A stretch of 64,000 nt of DNA from Aquimarina macrocephali JAMB N27. GTDB taxonomy: Bacteria; Bacteroidota; Bacteroidia; Flavobacteriales; Flavobacteriaceae. The translations under genes were made by a program, and so were the position numbers. The stretch is taken from positions 1-64,000 of the forward strand of contig NZ_JACA01000011.1 of the NCBI RefSeq assembly GCF_000520995.1. Direction: 5' to 3'. Positions 17,561 through 25,901 of this stretch are shown in pieces. Numbering within the stretch: position 1 is the first letter of the stretch; every line of letters starts with the position of its first letter. The notes beneath the pieces are model-generated. The model was not told the DNA's origin and did not search any database. It saw nothing but the letters and a program-made list of their open reading frames with translations.

Positions 17561-20002
17561 TTACTTATCTTCTTTTGTTAAAGATAATAAACTCCCTGTT
17601 TTCTTATATTGAAAATACAATCCTCCTATTATTAATAAGACAAAAATAATAGAGCTTGTAAGTGTAATAGCGCTACCTGTTTTAACAACCTGAGGTTCGA
17701 ACTTAAATTCTATCGAATGCTTTCCTGCTGGTACTTTTAGGCCTCTTAACATATAATCTACCGGGTATATAGGTGTAGTTTCCCCATCAATATATGCATT
17801 CCAACCATCTTTATAATATGTTTCAGAAAAGACAATAAAACCTGGATTAGCAGCATATACATTATATGCCAAATGATTAGGCTGGGTTTTAGAAATTGAC
17901 ACTGTAGAAATGCTATCTTTTTTAGGGGTAAAACCTTTTAAATCTCCTTGATAATCTTTTCTAATAACCGCAGTCTTTTTGGTATCTATAGTATTTAATG
18001 ATTCAAATTCCTTCTTATAATTGTCTACAAATTTTAGTTCTTCAACAAACCAAGCTGCTCCATTAATCGAAGGGTTTTGTTGAACATCTAGTTGTCCTTC
18101 TTTATTTTGTTGAATTACATATTTTACGTTAAGCATATTGATTACTTCCAGATTACCTTTGGCAATATGGCCAAAATACATATCTTCCATTTTTCTGGGA
18201 CGTACTGCAGTATATCCGTTAATAGAATTAAAGAAGTAATTGGTGTGTGAATTATTAAAACCTCTAGCCTGATCTAATACTCTAAAATAAGATTCGTCTT
18301 TTAAAATTTCTTTATCCACCGCAGTTGGTTGAAAATAGTTTCTGTATTCACGCTTAGAGATAAAACCCTCATTATCAACACTACGTCTATCTATAGTAAC
18401 CAAATCTATTACAATTAGTGCTCCTAGTGCGATAAGGGTAATATTTTCTGAAAACTTTTTCTTTAAACTAAACCAAAGCACACCTCCCATTAGAATTATA
18501 AACAGAAGTGAACGCAAACTATCACTTTTCATAATTGCAATTCGATCTTCTTTGATAGCATCAAAAATAGCAGGTTGTTCAATCCCTAATCGAACTTCTG
18601 AAGACGACTTGAAACTAAATAAACTTCCTCCAAACAGCCAAAAAATCAGACACAATCCTCCAAAAACTCCTAATGAAATTAAAAATTTCTTTTGCCTTTC
18701 TTCAATAGATATTTTGTCATTAAAGAAACGATGTAACCCAAAAACAGCAGCAATAGGTATTAATAACTCTAAAATGACCTGAATACTTGATACTGCTCTG
18801 AACTTATTATAAAAAGGTACATAATCAATAAAAAACCTTGTTAGAAACTCTAAATTCTTACCCCAACTCAAAGCGAGTGACAATATCATTCCTGCCACCA
18901 GCCACCAGCGAAGCCTTCCTTTAACCAATAGCAATCCTAAAAGTGCTAAAAACACTACTGTTATTCCTAAATATGGAGGAGCTTCTACAAAAGGTTGTTC
19001 TCCCCAATACAGTCCTGTAACTTTAGTATAATAATTAACTTGATCTCTCGGCTGTCCTAATTCAATCAATTTTTGATAAAAAGCAGAATCTGTACCCAAA
19101 TCAGATGCTCTACCTAATCCCATTAATTTAGGAACAAAAAGATTTAAGGATTCTAATTTACCATAACTGTATTCTGTAATATATTCATAATCCAATCCAT
19201 TCTTCTCTGAAGAAGTTGCTGTAGTTTCTGCTAATAGGTTTTTACCTCTAATACTGGTATCAACATATTCTGATGTAGATAATAAAGTTGTTGCATTTGT
19301 GGCCAATCCTAAAAGCACGGCCAGTACCAACGTACCTACAGATTTAAAAAAATGTGGAATTTCTTTTTTTCGTATAGCGTCAACAAAATAAGATACTCCC
19401 ATGACTAGAGTAAGTAACCCCAGGTAATATGTCATCTGATAATGATTGGCTTGTATTTCTAAGCCCATAGCCAGTGCTGTCAATAAAAATCCCCAAACAT
19501 ATCTTTTCTGAAAAACCATTATAATCCCTGAAAGAACCAGCGGGAAGTAAGCGATTGCATGTGCTTTAGAATTATGCCCTACTCCTATTATGACAATTAA
19601 ATATGTAGAAAACCCAAAGGCTAATGCTCCTAAAATCGCAATTTTCCATGGGATACGCATGACAAGCATCAGAATATAAAAACTAAGCAAATAAAGAAAA
19701 AGATAATCTGCTGGTCTAGGTAAAAAACGAATCAAACGATCCAATTTATCCATATAATCATGTGGAAATTTTGCTCCCAGCTGATAAGTAGGCATTCCCC
19801 CATAAGCAGAATTATTCCAATACGTTTCTTTACCGGTATTAGTCCGATAATCGTTTTGTTGTTTAGCCATACTCTCATAATGCTTTATATCATTTTGATA
19901 GAGCATTTTCCCACTTAATACAGGATTAAAATAAGCCAATGAAACTATTACAAAACCTAAAATGACAAGTATATGAGGTAAGAATCTTTTGATTAAAGAC
20001 AT
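17561..20002 (-). CDS. YfhO-family multispanning membrane protein
   Basis: An 813-residue integral membrane protein with around 13 hydrophobic segments and a large extracytoplasmic C-terminal part before the last membrane span. The N-terminus (NPVLSGKMLYQNDIKHYESM) and the GMPTYQL stretch match the YfhO/DUF6044-like GT-C type family. In other bacteria YfhO proteins take part in glycosylating cell-wall or lipid-linked polymers. The downstream glycosyltransferase is 8 bases away, consistent with one glycan-modification operon. A TG-rich tract precedes the ATG. Confidence 0.88.
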   Translation of the reverse strand: MSLIKRFLPHILVILGFVIVSLAYFNPVLSGKMLYQNDIKHYESMAKQQNDYRTNTGKETYWNNSAYGGMPTYQLGAKFPHDYMDKLDRLIRFLPRPADYLFLYLLSFYILMLVMRIPWKIAILGALAFGFSTYLIVIIGVGHNSKAHAIAYFPLVLSGIIMVFQKRYVWGFLLTALAMGLEIQANHYQMTYYLGLLTLVMGVSYFVDAIRKKEIPHFFKSVGTLVLAVLLGLATNATTLLSTSEYVDTSIRGKNLLAETTATSSEKNGLDYEYITEYSYGKLESLNLFVPKLMGLGRASDLGTDSAFYQKLIELGQPRDQVNYYTKVTGLYWGEQPFVEAPPYLGITVVFLALLGLLLVKGRLRWWLVAGMILSLALSWGKNLEFLTRFFIDYVPFYNKFRAVSSIQVILELLIPIAAVFGLHRFFNDKISIEERQKKFLISLGVFGGLCLIFWLFGGSLFSFKSSSEVRLGIEQPAIFDAIKEDRIAIMKSDSLRSLLFIILMGGVLWFSLKKKFSENITLIALGALIVIDLVTIDRRSVDNEGFISKREYRNYFQPTAVDKEILKDESYFRVLDQARGFNNSHTNYFFNSINGYTAVRPRKMEDMYFGHIAKGNLEVINMLNVKYVIQQNKEGQLDVQQNPSINGAAWFVEELKFVDNYKKEFESLNTIDTKKTAVIRKDYQGDLKGFTPKKDSISTVSISKTQPNHLAYNVYAANPGFIVFSETYYKDGWNAYIDGETTPIYPVDYMLRGLKVPAGKHSIEFKFEPQVVKTGSAITLTSSIIFVLLIIGGLYFQYKKTGSLLSLTKEDK

Positions 20003-20036
20003 GATGTGTGTGTGAGTTTACTAATAAAGAGCCAAA

Positions 20037-20306
20037 TTAATCAATTTCCTCATAATCGATATATTCTCCTACATCTTTATTAGAAGAATTTTGTTTCGAT
20101 TTTTTTTCAATAGTTACTTCACCTTCTGCAGACTGCTGGGGTTGCTGGTATTGATCAAATTGTTGTTTAAATTTCTCTCCTGCTTTCTTTGTAACATATC
20201 TAAGCAATAGAGGACCAAATAATCGCGTTATTACCTTTAGTCCATAATATACTAAGATTATAATGAGAATTATCTTTAATACCCCTTGTAGTGATGCTTC
20301 TTGCAT
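20037..20306 (-). CDS. DUF4834-like single-span membrane protein
   Basis: An 89-residue protein. An N-terminal hydrophobic helix (VLKIILIIILVYYGLKVITR) is followed by a basic linker and a polar, Gln/Glu-rich tail ending GEYIDYEEID. This matches the flavobacterial DUF4834 type; role unknown. I chose ATG 20306 because the upstream extension to 20495 runs antisense into the start of the divergent barrel gene and is not hydrophobic-helix-like. It shares a 100-base intergenic region with the gene at 20407 and lies 34 bases upstream of yfhO. Confidence 0.75.
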   Translation of the reverse strand: MQEASLQGVLKIILIIILVYYGLKVITRLFGPLLLRYVTKKAGEKFKQQFDQYQQPQQSAEGEVTIEKKSKQNSSNKDVGEYIDYEEID

Positions 20307-20381
20307 AACATTTTTTTTCAAAAATAATGAACTCTGCATACAATTACAGGTAGACAGTCCTAAAAAAATGATAAAATCTGC

Positions 20382-20389
20382 TATATTTG
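20382..20389 (+). promoter_or_regulatory. -7 element of the 20407 gene
   Basis: TATATTTG matches TAnnTTTG, 17 bases before the ATG at 20407. No clear -33 TTG is seen. It supports the shorter start for this gene. Confidence 0.4.
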
Positions 20390-20406
20390 AACCAAATCTA
20401 TTGAAT

Positions 20407-22071
20407 ATGTGCCCTAAGTCTATTCTGTTATTAATTACCCTATTTTTATGTAGCCTAACGGTTTCTGCACAATATACCGAGAAGATCAATACCAATAGAC
20501 CTGGTACATCACAAGGTGCTTTTTCGGTTGGTAATAATGTTTTACAATTAGAAGGTGGTTTTGGTTTTGGAAAAGAGAAACATAAACTCCTTAATACAAA
20601 GACTAATGTTTTTAAGTTTGATTATTCTGTGCGATATGGCTTGTTAATTGAACAATTAGAACTTAGATTAAATGGTACATTTAGAGCAGATGGAGTTAGA
20701 CAAACTATTGGCGGTAACGAAGAAAAAATAAAGAGAAGTAATTTTGAAGTAAATACGATTGGTGCAAAATATCTGATTTACGATCCCTATAAGAGGCCAA
20801 AAAAAGATTCTACTAATTATGATGAATTAAAAAGCTGGAAAGAGCGCTACAGGTTTAAGTGGAAAAGCCTTATTCCGGCAGTTTCTGCTTATGTTGGAGC
20901 TAATTTTGTGTCAAAAGACAATCCATTTACTGCGCCAAACGACGATACTTTTAGCCCAAAGATTGTTTTAATGACTCAGAATAACTGGACCACTAGTTTA
21001 AATGGAAACTGGGTGTTAGTGACCAACTTAATTGTTGATAAAGTAACTACAGATGATCCGATTATTGGTTGGATTATTACTTCTACCCATACAATTAATG
21101 AGAAATGGGCTGCTTTTGGAGAATACCAAGGGCAAAAAAGTGATTTTTACAGTGATAATATTCTTAGACTCGGAGGGGCCTATTTATATAATAAAGACTT
21201 ACAGTTGGATGCAAATATTGCATTCAATTTTAAAGATACTCCTTCTGTTTTTACTTTTAGTTTTGGAGCATCTTATCGATTTGACTGGCATACCAAAGAC
21301 GAGATCATCGAACAGCCAGGATTAGAAGGTGGTATTAAAGACGGAGAAAAAGAAAAAAATGAAGGTGAAGAAGAAAATGAAGAAGAAAATGAAGGTGAGT
21401 TGGATGAACTTGAAGAAGGTGAAGAAATCGAAAACGATAGCCTGAAATTAGGAAAAACTCCTTTTGTTAATGATTTTGAAGATGATGGTTTCAGGGAAGA
21501 AATTGAAAAAGATCTTGATGAAAGACGAACTGAAGAACGACTGGAACGTGAACGTATTGAAAATGAAAAGGTCGCTAAAAAAGAAGGTAAGAAATTTAAG
21601 AAAGAAGAAGCTAGACGTCTAAAACGTGAAGCAAAAGAAGCCAGAAAAGCTGAAAAAGCTGAAATCCAAGCAGAGAAAGAAAAGCAAAAAATGATCGATG
21701 ATATTGATGCCGAATTGGACAAAATGGAGAAACAACAAGGGGTTGACCAAGAACTACAAGATATAGATAAAGAGCTCCAGGAACTCGAAAAAATGGAAAA
21801 AGAGCTAGATTCTGACAATAAAGAAAAGGAAGAGAAAAAGGAAGAACAAAAGCAAGAGGAAGATGTGGATGCTGAGTACGAAAAGTACCAAAAGGAGCAA
21901 GAAAAAAATAAGAAAGCAGAAGAAAAGAGAAGAAAAAAAGAGGAAAAGAAGCGTCAAAAAGAAGAAAAGAAAAGAAAAAAAGAAGAACAAAAACGCAAAA
22001 ACAAAGAGGAAAAAGATAATAAAACCGATGACTCTGATCTAGACAAAGAATTAGAAAAAATAGATCAGTAA
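20407..22071 (+). CDS. Outer-membrane barrel protein with long charged coiled-coil tail
   Basis: A 554-residue protein. It has a signal peptide (MCPKSILLLITLFLCSLTVS), then about 280 residues of beta-barrel beginning TEKINTNRPGTSQGAF, with aromatic-ended strands (LRLGGAYLYNKDLQLDANIA) like the 'transporter'/MetA-pathway phenol degradation family. From about residue 300 to the end it is almost entirely Glu, Lys, Asp, Gln and Arg: an acidic block first, then a Lys/Glu-rich predicted coiled coil. The tail is unusual for this family and would protrude from the barrel into periplasm or medium. The open frame extends upstream to 20263, but the signal peptide places the start at 20407. Confidence 0.8.
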   Translation: MCPKSILLLITLFLCSLTVSAQYTEKINTNRPGTSQGAFSVGNNVLQLEGGFGFGKEKHKLLNTKTNVFKFDYSVRYGLLIEQLELRLNGTFRADGVRQTIGGNEEKIKRSNFEVNTIGAKYLIYDPYKRPKKDSTNYDELKSWKERYRFKWKSLIPAVSAYVGANFVSKDNPFTAPNDDTFSPKIVLMTQNNWTTSLNGNWVLVTNLIVDKVTTDDPIIGWIITSTHTINEKWAAFGEYQGQKSDFYSDNILRLGGAYLYNKDLQLDANIAFNFKDTPSVFTFSFGASYRFDWHTKDEIIEQPGLEGGIKDGEKEKNEGEEENEEENEGELDELEEGEEIENDSLKLGKTPFVNDFEDDGFREEIEKDLDERRTEERLERERIENEKVAKKEGKKFKKEEARRLKREAKEARKAEKAEIQAEKEKQKMIDDIDAELDKMEKQQGVDQELQDIDKELQELEKMEKELDSDNKEKEEKKEEQKQEEDVDAEYEKYQKEQEKNKKAEEKRRKKEEKKRQKEEKKRKKEEQKRKNKEEKDNKTDDSDLDKELEKIDQ

Positions 22072-22207
22072 TGGTGAAAAAAGCGGGAATAAAACTCTTT
22101 TAGGCATTTAAATAAAGAATCTAATGCAATTATTATTAAAATGATCTGTATGCAATCATAATATTTAATAAAAGGATTATATATTTGTGATGAATTAGAG
22201 ATGATAT

Positions 22208-23326
22208 ATGATTACGATTAAAGAAATTACTTCAAAAGGAGATTTAACAACGTTTGTTAAATTTCCTTTTGAATTATATAAAGATTCCCCATATTATGTC
22301 CCTTCTATTATCAAGGAAGAGGTAGATGTGATGAATCCAAAGAAGAATCCCGTTTTTAGAAACTCTGATGCAAAATATTTCTTAGCTTACAAAGGCGATA
22401 CCATAGTAGGAAGAATCGCTGCAATTATAAATTGGATTGAAGTAAACGAACAAAAAAAACCAAAAGTACGTTTTGGATGGTTTGATGTCATTGATGATAT
22501 TGAAGTAACTAAAGCATTATTAGAGAAAGTTTCAGAATATGGAACTCAGCATGGCTTAGAATATATGGAGGGCCCTGTAGGTTTTTCAAATATGGATAAA
22601 GCAGGAATTCTAATTAAAGGATTTGAAGAGTTAAATACCATGATTACCTGGTACAATTACCCTTACTATTCGAAACATATGGAGCAACTTAATTTTGAAC
22701 CTGCTGCTACATGGGTAGAATACAAAATAAGAGTTCCGAAAAAGACCAAAGAAAAAGTAATAAAATTCGCACAGGTTATTAAAGAACGTTATCAGCTTCA
22801 ACTCCTTAAATTCAACAAAAGTAAAGAGATACTTCAATATGCTGATGACATGTTTGATCTACTAAATAAAACTTATAGTAGCTTACAAACTTTTGTTCCT
22901 ATACAGCAATATCAAATAGATATGTATAAAAAGAAATACTTACCATATCTAAACCCTGAGTATATTACCTGTATCGCGGATAAAACAGGTAAGCTTATAG
23001 CATTTTCGATTGTAATGCCTTCATTTTCAAAAGCTTTGAAAAAAATGAATGGTAAAGTCTATCCTCTAAGATTTCTTCATATCCTAAAAGCACAGCGTAG
23101 AAATGACACAGCAGCTTTTTATCTTATAGGAGTAGATCCAGAATACCAAAATAAAGGAGTTACTGCACTTATTTTTAAAGAAATGAATGAAGCTTTTCTT
23201 CGTAATGGGATTGAAGTTGTTGAAACTAATCCCGAGCTTGAAGAAAATAAAGCAATCCAGGCCCTTTGGAATGGTTATGAACATGAGCAACATAAGATGA
23301 GGCGAACGTTTAGAAAAAGCATTTAA
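22208..23326 (+). CDS. GNAT-like acyltransferase
   Basis: A 372-residue cytosolic protein common in Bacteroidota. The N-terminal half begins MITIKEITSKGDLTTFVKFP and contains FLAYKGDTIVGRIAAIIN, a typical GNAT strand. The C-terminal half includes TAAFYLIGVDPEYQNKGVTA, in which the Q-N-K-G-V-T loop corresponds to the acetyl-CoA-binding Q/R-x-x-G-x-G/A motif. Substrate is unknown. A TATATTTG -7 box lies at 22180-22187. It is monocistronic, with no obvious terminator. Confidence 0.8.
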   Translation: MITIKEITSKGDLTTFVKFPFELYKDSPYYVPSIIKEEVDVMNPKKNPVFRNSDAKYFLAYKGDTIVGRIAAIINWIEVNEQKKPKVRFGWFDVIDDIEVTKALLEKVSEYGTQHGLEYMEGPVGFSNMDKAGILIKGFEELNTMITWYNYPYYSKHMEQLNFEPAATWVEYKIRVPKKTKEKVIKFAQVIKERYQLQLLKFNKSKEILQYADDMFDLLNKTYSSLQTFVPIQQYQIDMYKKKYLPYLNPEYITCIADKTGKLIAFSIVMPSFSKALKKMNGKVYPLRFLHILKAQRRNDTAAFYLIGVDPEYQNKGVTALIFKEMNEAFLRNGIEVVETNPELEENKAIQALWNGYEHEQHKMRRTFRKSI

Positions 23327-23474
23327 CCGCTTTTATTTTTATCTACCTATTAGTTAATGTGCTAGGGATTGCTGTAGTCTTAATTTTATATTTAAGATTA
23401 TTAATACTTAGTAAAATAATAAATAGCTAACACCACCTTCTTAGATTTTATCTATTTTTAATGAGACCAACATT

Positions 23475-23523
23475 TCTACTTGTAGTAAGTAGATATAAAA
23501 CTTTGACATAAAGTCTGAGTGTC
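23475..23523 (+). promoter_or_regulatory. Regulatory region of peptide gene 23566
   Basis: Two elements in order: an inverted repeat TCTACTT-GTAGT-AAGTAGA (23475-23493), then GACATAAAGTCTGAGTGTC (23505-23523), whose ends GACA/TGTC are inverted. A closely similar GACATA...TGAGTGTCT element precedes the second peptide gene at 24101, also after an inverted repeat. The two genes therefore appear to be coregulated. Confidence 0.5.
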
Positions 23524-23565
23524 TTTAAAAAAATCAGAGTTTTCAAATTCTTAAAACTATACATC

Positions 23566-23733
23566 ATGTTAAAAAACATTTTAAATGTAAATGGAGTTAA
23601 AAATCTAAGTAACCAACAAAAGAAAAAAATCAATGGAGGTGAAGAAGCTAACTGCAGAGCTTGCCCTGTAAATTTTTTCTGTTGTGGATATGGCTGTTTT
23701 GATCCTGCATCTGTTTTATATGACCCCTGCTAA
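23566..23733 (+). CDS. Cysteine-rich double-glycine-leader peptide
   Basis: A 55-residue precursor peptide. The leader is LKNILNVNGVKNLSNQQKKK then INGG, ending in a Gly-Gly (residues 24-25) like substrates of C39 peptidase exporters. The 30-residue core begins EEANCRACPVNFFCCGYGC and ends LYDPC. It has six cysteines (30, 33, 39, 40, 44, 55), including a Cys-Cys pair, and only one Ser and no Thr. That favours disulfides over lanthionine rings. The gene has its own upstream elements and a strong terminator. The C39 exporter encoded at 33334 is the obvious candidate partner. Confidence 0.75.
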   Translation: MLKNILNVNGVKNLSNQQKKKINGGEEANCRACPVNFFCCGYGCFDPASVLYDPC

Positions 23734-23775
23734 TATTATATCAATTAGAAAATTATTTAAAAAAACAAAAATATT

Positions 23776-23812
23776 AAGGGTTTGACTTTTTTAAAGTTAG
23801 ACCCTTTTTTTA
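23776..23812 (+). terminator. Terminator of peptide gene 23566
   Basis: AAGGGTTTGACTTT pairs with AAAGTTAGACCCTT (14 bp, two G-T pairs), 3-base loop, followed by T's. Confidence 0.85.
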
Positions 23813-23813
23813 A

Positions 23814-23997
23814 TATAGTCAAAAACTGAGCAGTATGCCCCTTGATTACCTCCTTAACAACTTCCCAAGTAGCCAAACCAACAGATTTGGTCACAGTTTA
23901 ATATTAGATTTCTTTTTTCATAAAAATATTGTCCTGATTTCTTGAAAACTAAAAGAATCAGGACATAACATTATAGTCAAATTATACATTTACCTCA
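23814..23997. other. Intergenic stretch with possible gene relic and a hairpin
   Basis: At about 23830-23900 the sequence becomes locally richer in G+C. On the minus strand a GTG-initiated frame reads TKSVGLATWEVVKEVIKGHT then AQFLT before running into the peptide terminator. It looks like a real protein fragment that I cannot name. A hairpin (GTCCTGATT ... AATCAGGAC) lies at 23931-23964. No intact gene. Confidence 0.35.
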
Positions 23998-24046
23998 GTT
24001 ACAAAATGTAACAACAGTAAACACAAAGACATATGCCTGAGTGTCT
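23998..24046 (+). promoter_or_regulatory. Regulatory region of peptide gene 24101
   Basis: Perfect inverted repeat GTTACA-AAA-TGTAAC (23998-24012), then AGACATATGCCTGAGTGTCT (24027-24046) with AGACA/TGTCT ends. The latter shares GACATA and TGAGTGTCT with the element before the gene at 23566. Confidence 0.5.
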
Positions 24047-24100
24047 ATAATGTTCGGGGGAAATCTATTAAATATTAATTTACATTAAATCATTACTATT

Positions 24101-24247
24101 ATGAAAAAACAAAAATTAAATTTCAAAAAATTATCTCTTGAAAAGTCAACTGTTACTGAATTGAATCTTAGAAAAATTGTTGGAGGAGCACGTATGGACG
24201 AGCAGATTACTAATGATCCAACAGTAAACTGGACTTGTCACTGCTAA
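24101..24247 (+). CDS. Lanthipeptide-type precursor peptide
   Basis: A 48-residue peptide. The leader starts MKKQKLNFKKLSLEKS and ends LNLRKIVGG (Gly28-Gly29), matching the K-L-x-[LF]-K-K...L...I-x-GG pattern shared with the peptides at 33066, 36727 and 38359. The 19-residue core reads ARMDEQITNDPTVNWTCHC, with three Thr and two Cys near the C-terminus, so one or two thioether rings are possible. It carries its own promoter region and terminator and is about 9 kb from the exporter/LanC genes. Bacteroidota class I lanthipeptide precursors have this kind of leader. Confidence 0.75.
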   Translation: MKKQKLNFKKLSLEKSTVTELNLRKIVGGARMDEQITNDPTVNWTCHC

Positions 24248-24269
24248 AACACTTAGAATATTTATACTA

Positions 24270-24306
24270 AAAAGGCTACTAGAAATTACTTTTAGTAGCC
24301 TTTTTT
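24270..24306 (+). terminator. Terminator of peptide gene 24101
   Basis: AAAAGGCTACTA and TAGTAGCCTTTT form a 12-bp stem with an 11-base loop, followed by T's; 22 bases after the stop. Confidence 0.85.
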
Positions 24307-24371
24307 ATAATCCGATTTATTTTGTAGCGGTCAAATCAATCTCTATTTCAAGAAATATTGATGTTAGTTCT

Positions 24372-25631
24372 TTATTCTCCCATTGCGGCAGCAACAGCAG
24401 CAGACATACGCTTATAAGTTCCATTTTCTAATCGTTCTCGTATTGCAGAAAATGCAATAAGTGTTTCTTCAATATCTTCCATAGTATGTGAAGCTGTAGG
24501 GATTAATCTCAATAATATTAACCCTTTAGGTATCACAGGATATACTACAATAGAGCAGAAAATTCCATAATTTTCTCTAAGGTCTTTTACCAGAGCCATA
24601 GCTTCAGGAATACTTCCTTTTAAATATACTGGTGTAACACAACTTTGTGTAGTTCCTAGGTCAAAACCTCTTTCTTTAAGTCCATTCTGCAAAGTATTTA
24701 CATTCTGCCATAGCTTAGCTTTTAGTTCAGGCATTGTTCTAAGCATATCTAAACGCTTAAGAGCTCCTACTACTAATTGCATCTGTAATGATTTTGCAAA
24801 CATTTGAGAACGCAAATTATACTTTAAATAATCTATAATCTCTTGGTCGGCAGCAATAAATGCTCCTGTACTAGCCATAGACTTAGCAAAAGTTGCAAAA
24901 TACACATCAATCTGATCCTGAACACCTTGCTCCTCACCTGTTCCTGCTCCTGTTGCTCCTAATGTACCAAATCCATGTGCATCATCAACAAACAATCTAA
25001 AGTTATACTTTTCTTTTAAAGCTACGATTTCCTTTAATCTTCCTTGCTCTCCTCGCATTCCAAAAACACCTTCAGAAATCAGTAAAATTCCTCCTCCTGT
25101 CTTTTGCGCCATTTTTGTGGCTCTCATCAAGTTTTTATCAATACTTTCTATATCATTATGTCGATATGTATAGCGTTGTCCTTGATGTAATCGTACTCCA
25201 TCAATAATACATGCATGTGCATCTACATCATATACAATAATATCATCTTTGCTTACCAGTGCATCAATAGTAGAAACCATTCCCTGGTATCCAAAATTTA
25301 ATAAATATGATGCCTCTTTATCGACAAATTCTGCCAATTCATCTTGTAACTGTTCATGAAGATCTGTATGCCCACTCATCATCCTTGCTCCCATTGGATA
25401 TGCAGATCCATAAGCTGCAGCTGCTTCTGCATCTACCTTACGAACTTCTTCTTTATTTGCTAATCCCAAATAGTCATTGATACTCCAGGTAATTACTTCT
25501 CTCCCTTGAAACCTCATTCTATTTGATATAGGTCCTTCTAGTTTAGGAAAAACAAAATATCCTTCTGCCTGATCCGCCCACTTTCCTAATGGTCCTTTGT
25601 CTTTATAAATCTTATCAAATAAATCTCTCAT
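24372..25631 (-). CDS. Alpha-oxoamine synthase (PLP), possible cysteate acyltransferase
   Basis: A 419-residue class I/II-fold PLP enzyme of the AONS/KBL/serine palmitoyltransferase family. It condenses an amino acid with an acyl thioester and releases CO2. Visible motifs are SGHTDLHEQLQDELAEF, FVDDAHGFGTLG (the PLP-binding Asp) and ATFAKSMASTGAF (the Schiff-base Lys). Bacteroidota homologues include the enzyme joining cysteate to a fatty acyl group in sulfonolipid (capnine) synthesis, as well as serine-using ceramide enzymes. The next upstream gene is a cysteine synthase-like protein, as expected for a cysteate supplier. Substrate choice is therefore inferred, not shown. Transcription appears separate, because a terminator lies between them. 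Confidence 0.85.
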   Translation of the reverse strand: MRDLFDKIYKDKGPLGKWADQAEGYFVFPKLEGPISNRMRFQGREVITWSINDYLGLANKEEVRKVDAEAAAAYGSAYPMGARMMSGHTDLHEQLQDELAEFVDKEASYLLNFGYQGMVSTIDALVSKDDIIVYDVDAHACIIDGVRLHQGQRYTYRHNDIESIDKNLMRATKMAQKTGGGILLISEGVFGMRGEQGRLKEIVALKEKYNFRLFVDDAHGFGTLGATGAGTGEEQGVQDQIDVYFATFAKSMASTGAFIAADQEIIDYLKYNLRSQMFAKSLQMQLVVGALKRLDMLRTMPELKAKLWQNVNTLQNGLKERGFDLGTTQSCVTPVYLKGSIPEAMALVKDLRENYGIFCSIVVYPVIPKGLILLRLIPTASHTMEDIEETLIAFSAIRERLENGTYKRMSAAVAAAMGE

Positions 25632-25854
25632 TTATCAAAAAATTGTTTCTTATAAGTGTGCGAAAATACGGAAAATTGATTTGATGACATAATTATATTC
25701 AATTTCACTTTTATAAAGTGTTATTTTAACACTTTATAAAATCTACTACACAATGAACCACAAGTATTTTAATGATTTTCTGTAATTTAATAAATAAAAC
25801 TGACATCAACAATTGAGGAAATAAGAAGCATATTGTAAAAATTATATCAAAAAA

Positions 25855-25878
25855 AACATCCCGAAATATCGGGATGTT
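25855..25878 (-). terminator. Terminator of the cysteine synthase-like gene
   Basis: AACATCCCGA and TCGGGATGTT form a 10-bp stem with a 4-base loop. On the minus strand it is followed by eight T's. Confidence 0.88.
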
Positions 25879-25901
25879 TATAATTTTATTTCAAATATAT
25901 T

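Noticed and set aside
21273..21990. Ser-rich and Phe/Leu-rich open frames opposite the charged-tail gene
   Set aside because: Produced by the antisense of Glu/Lys-rich codons; no start context or plausible protein character.
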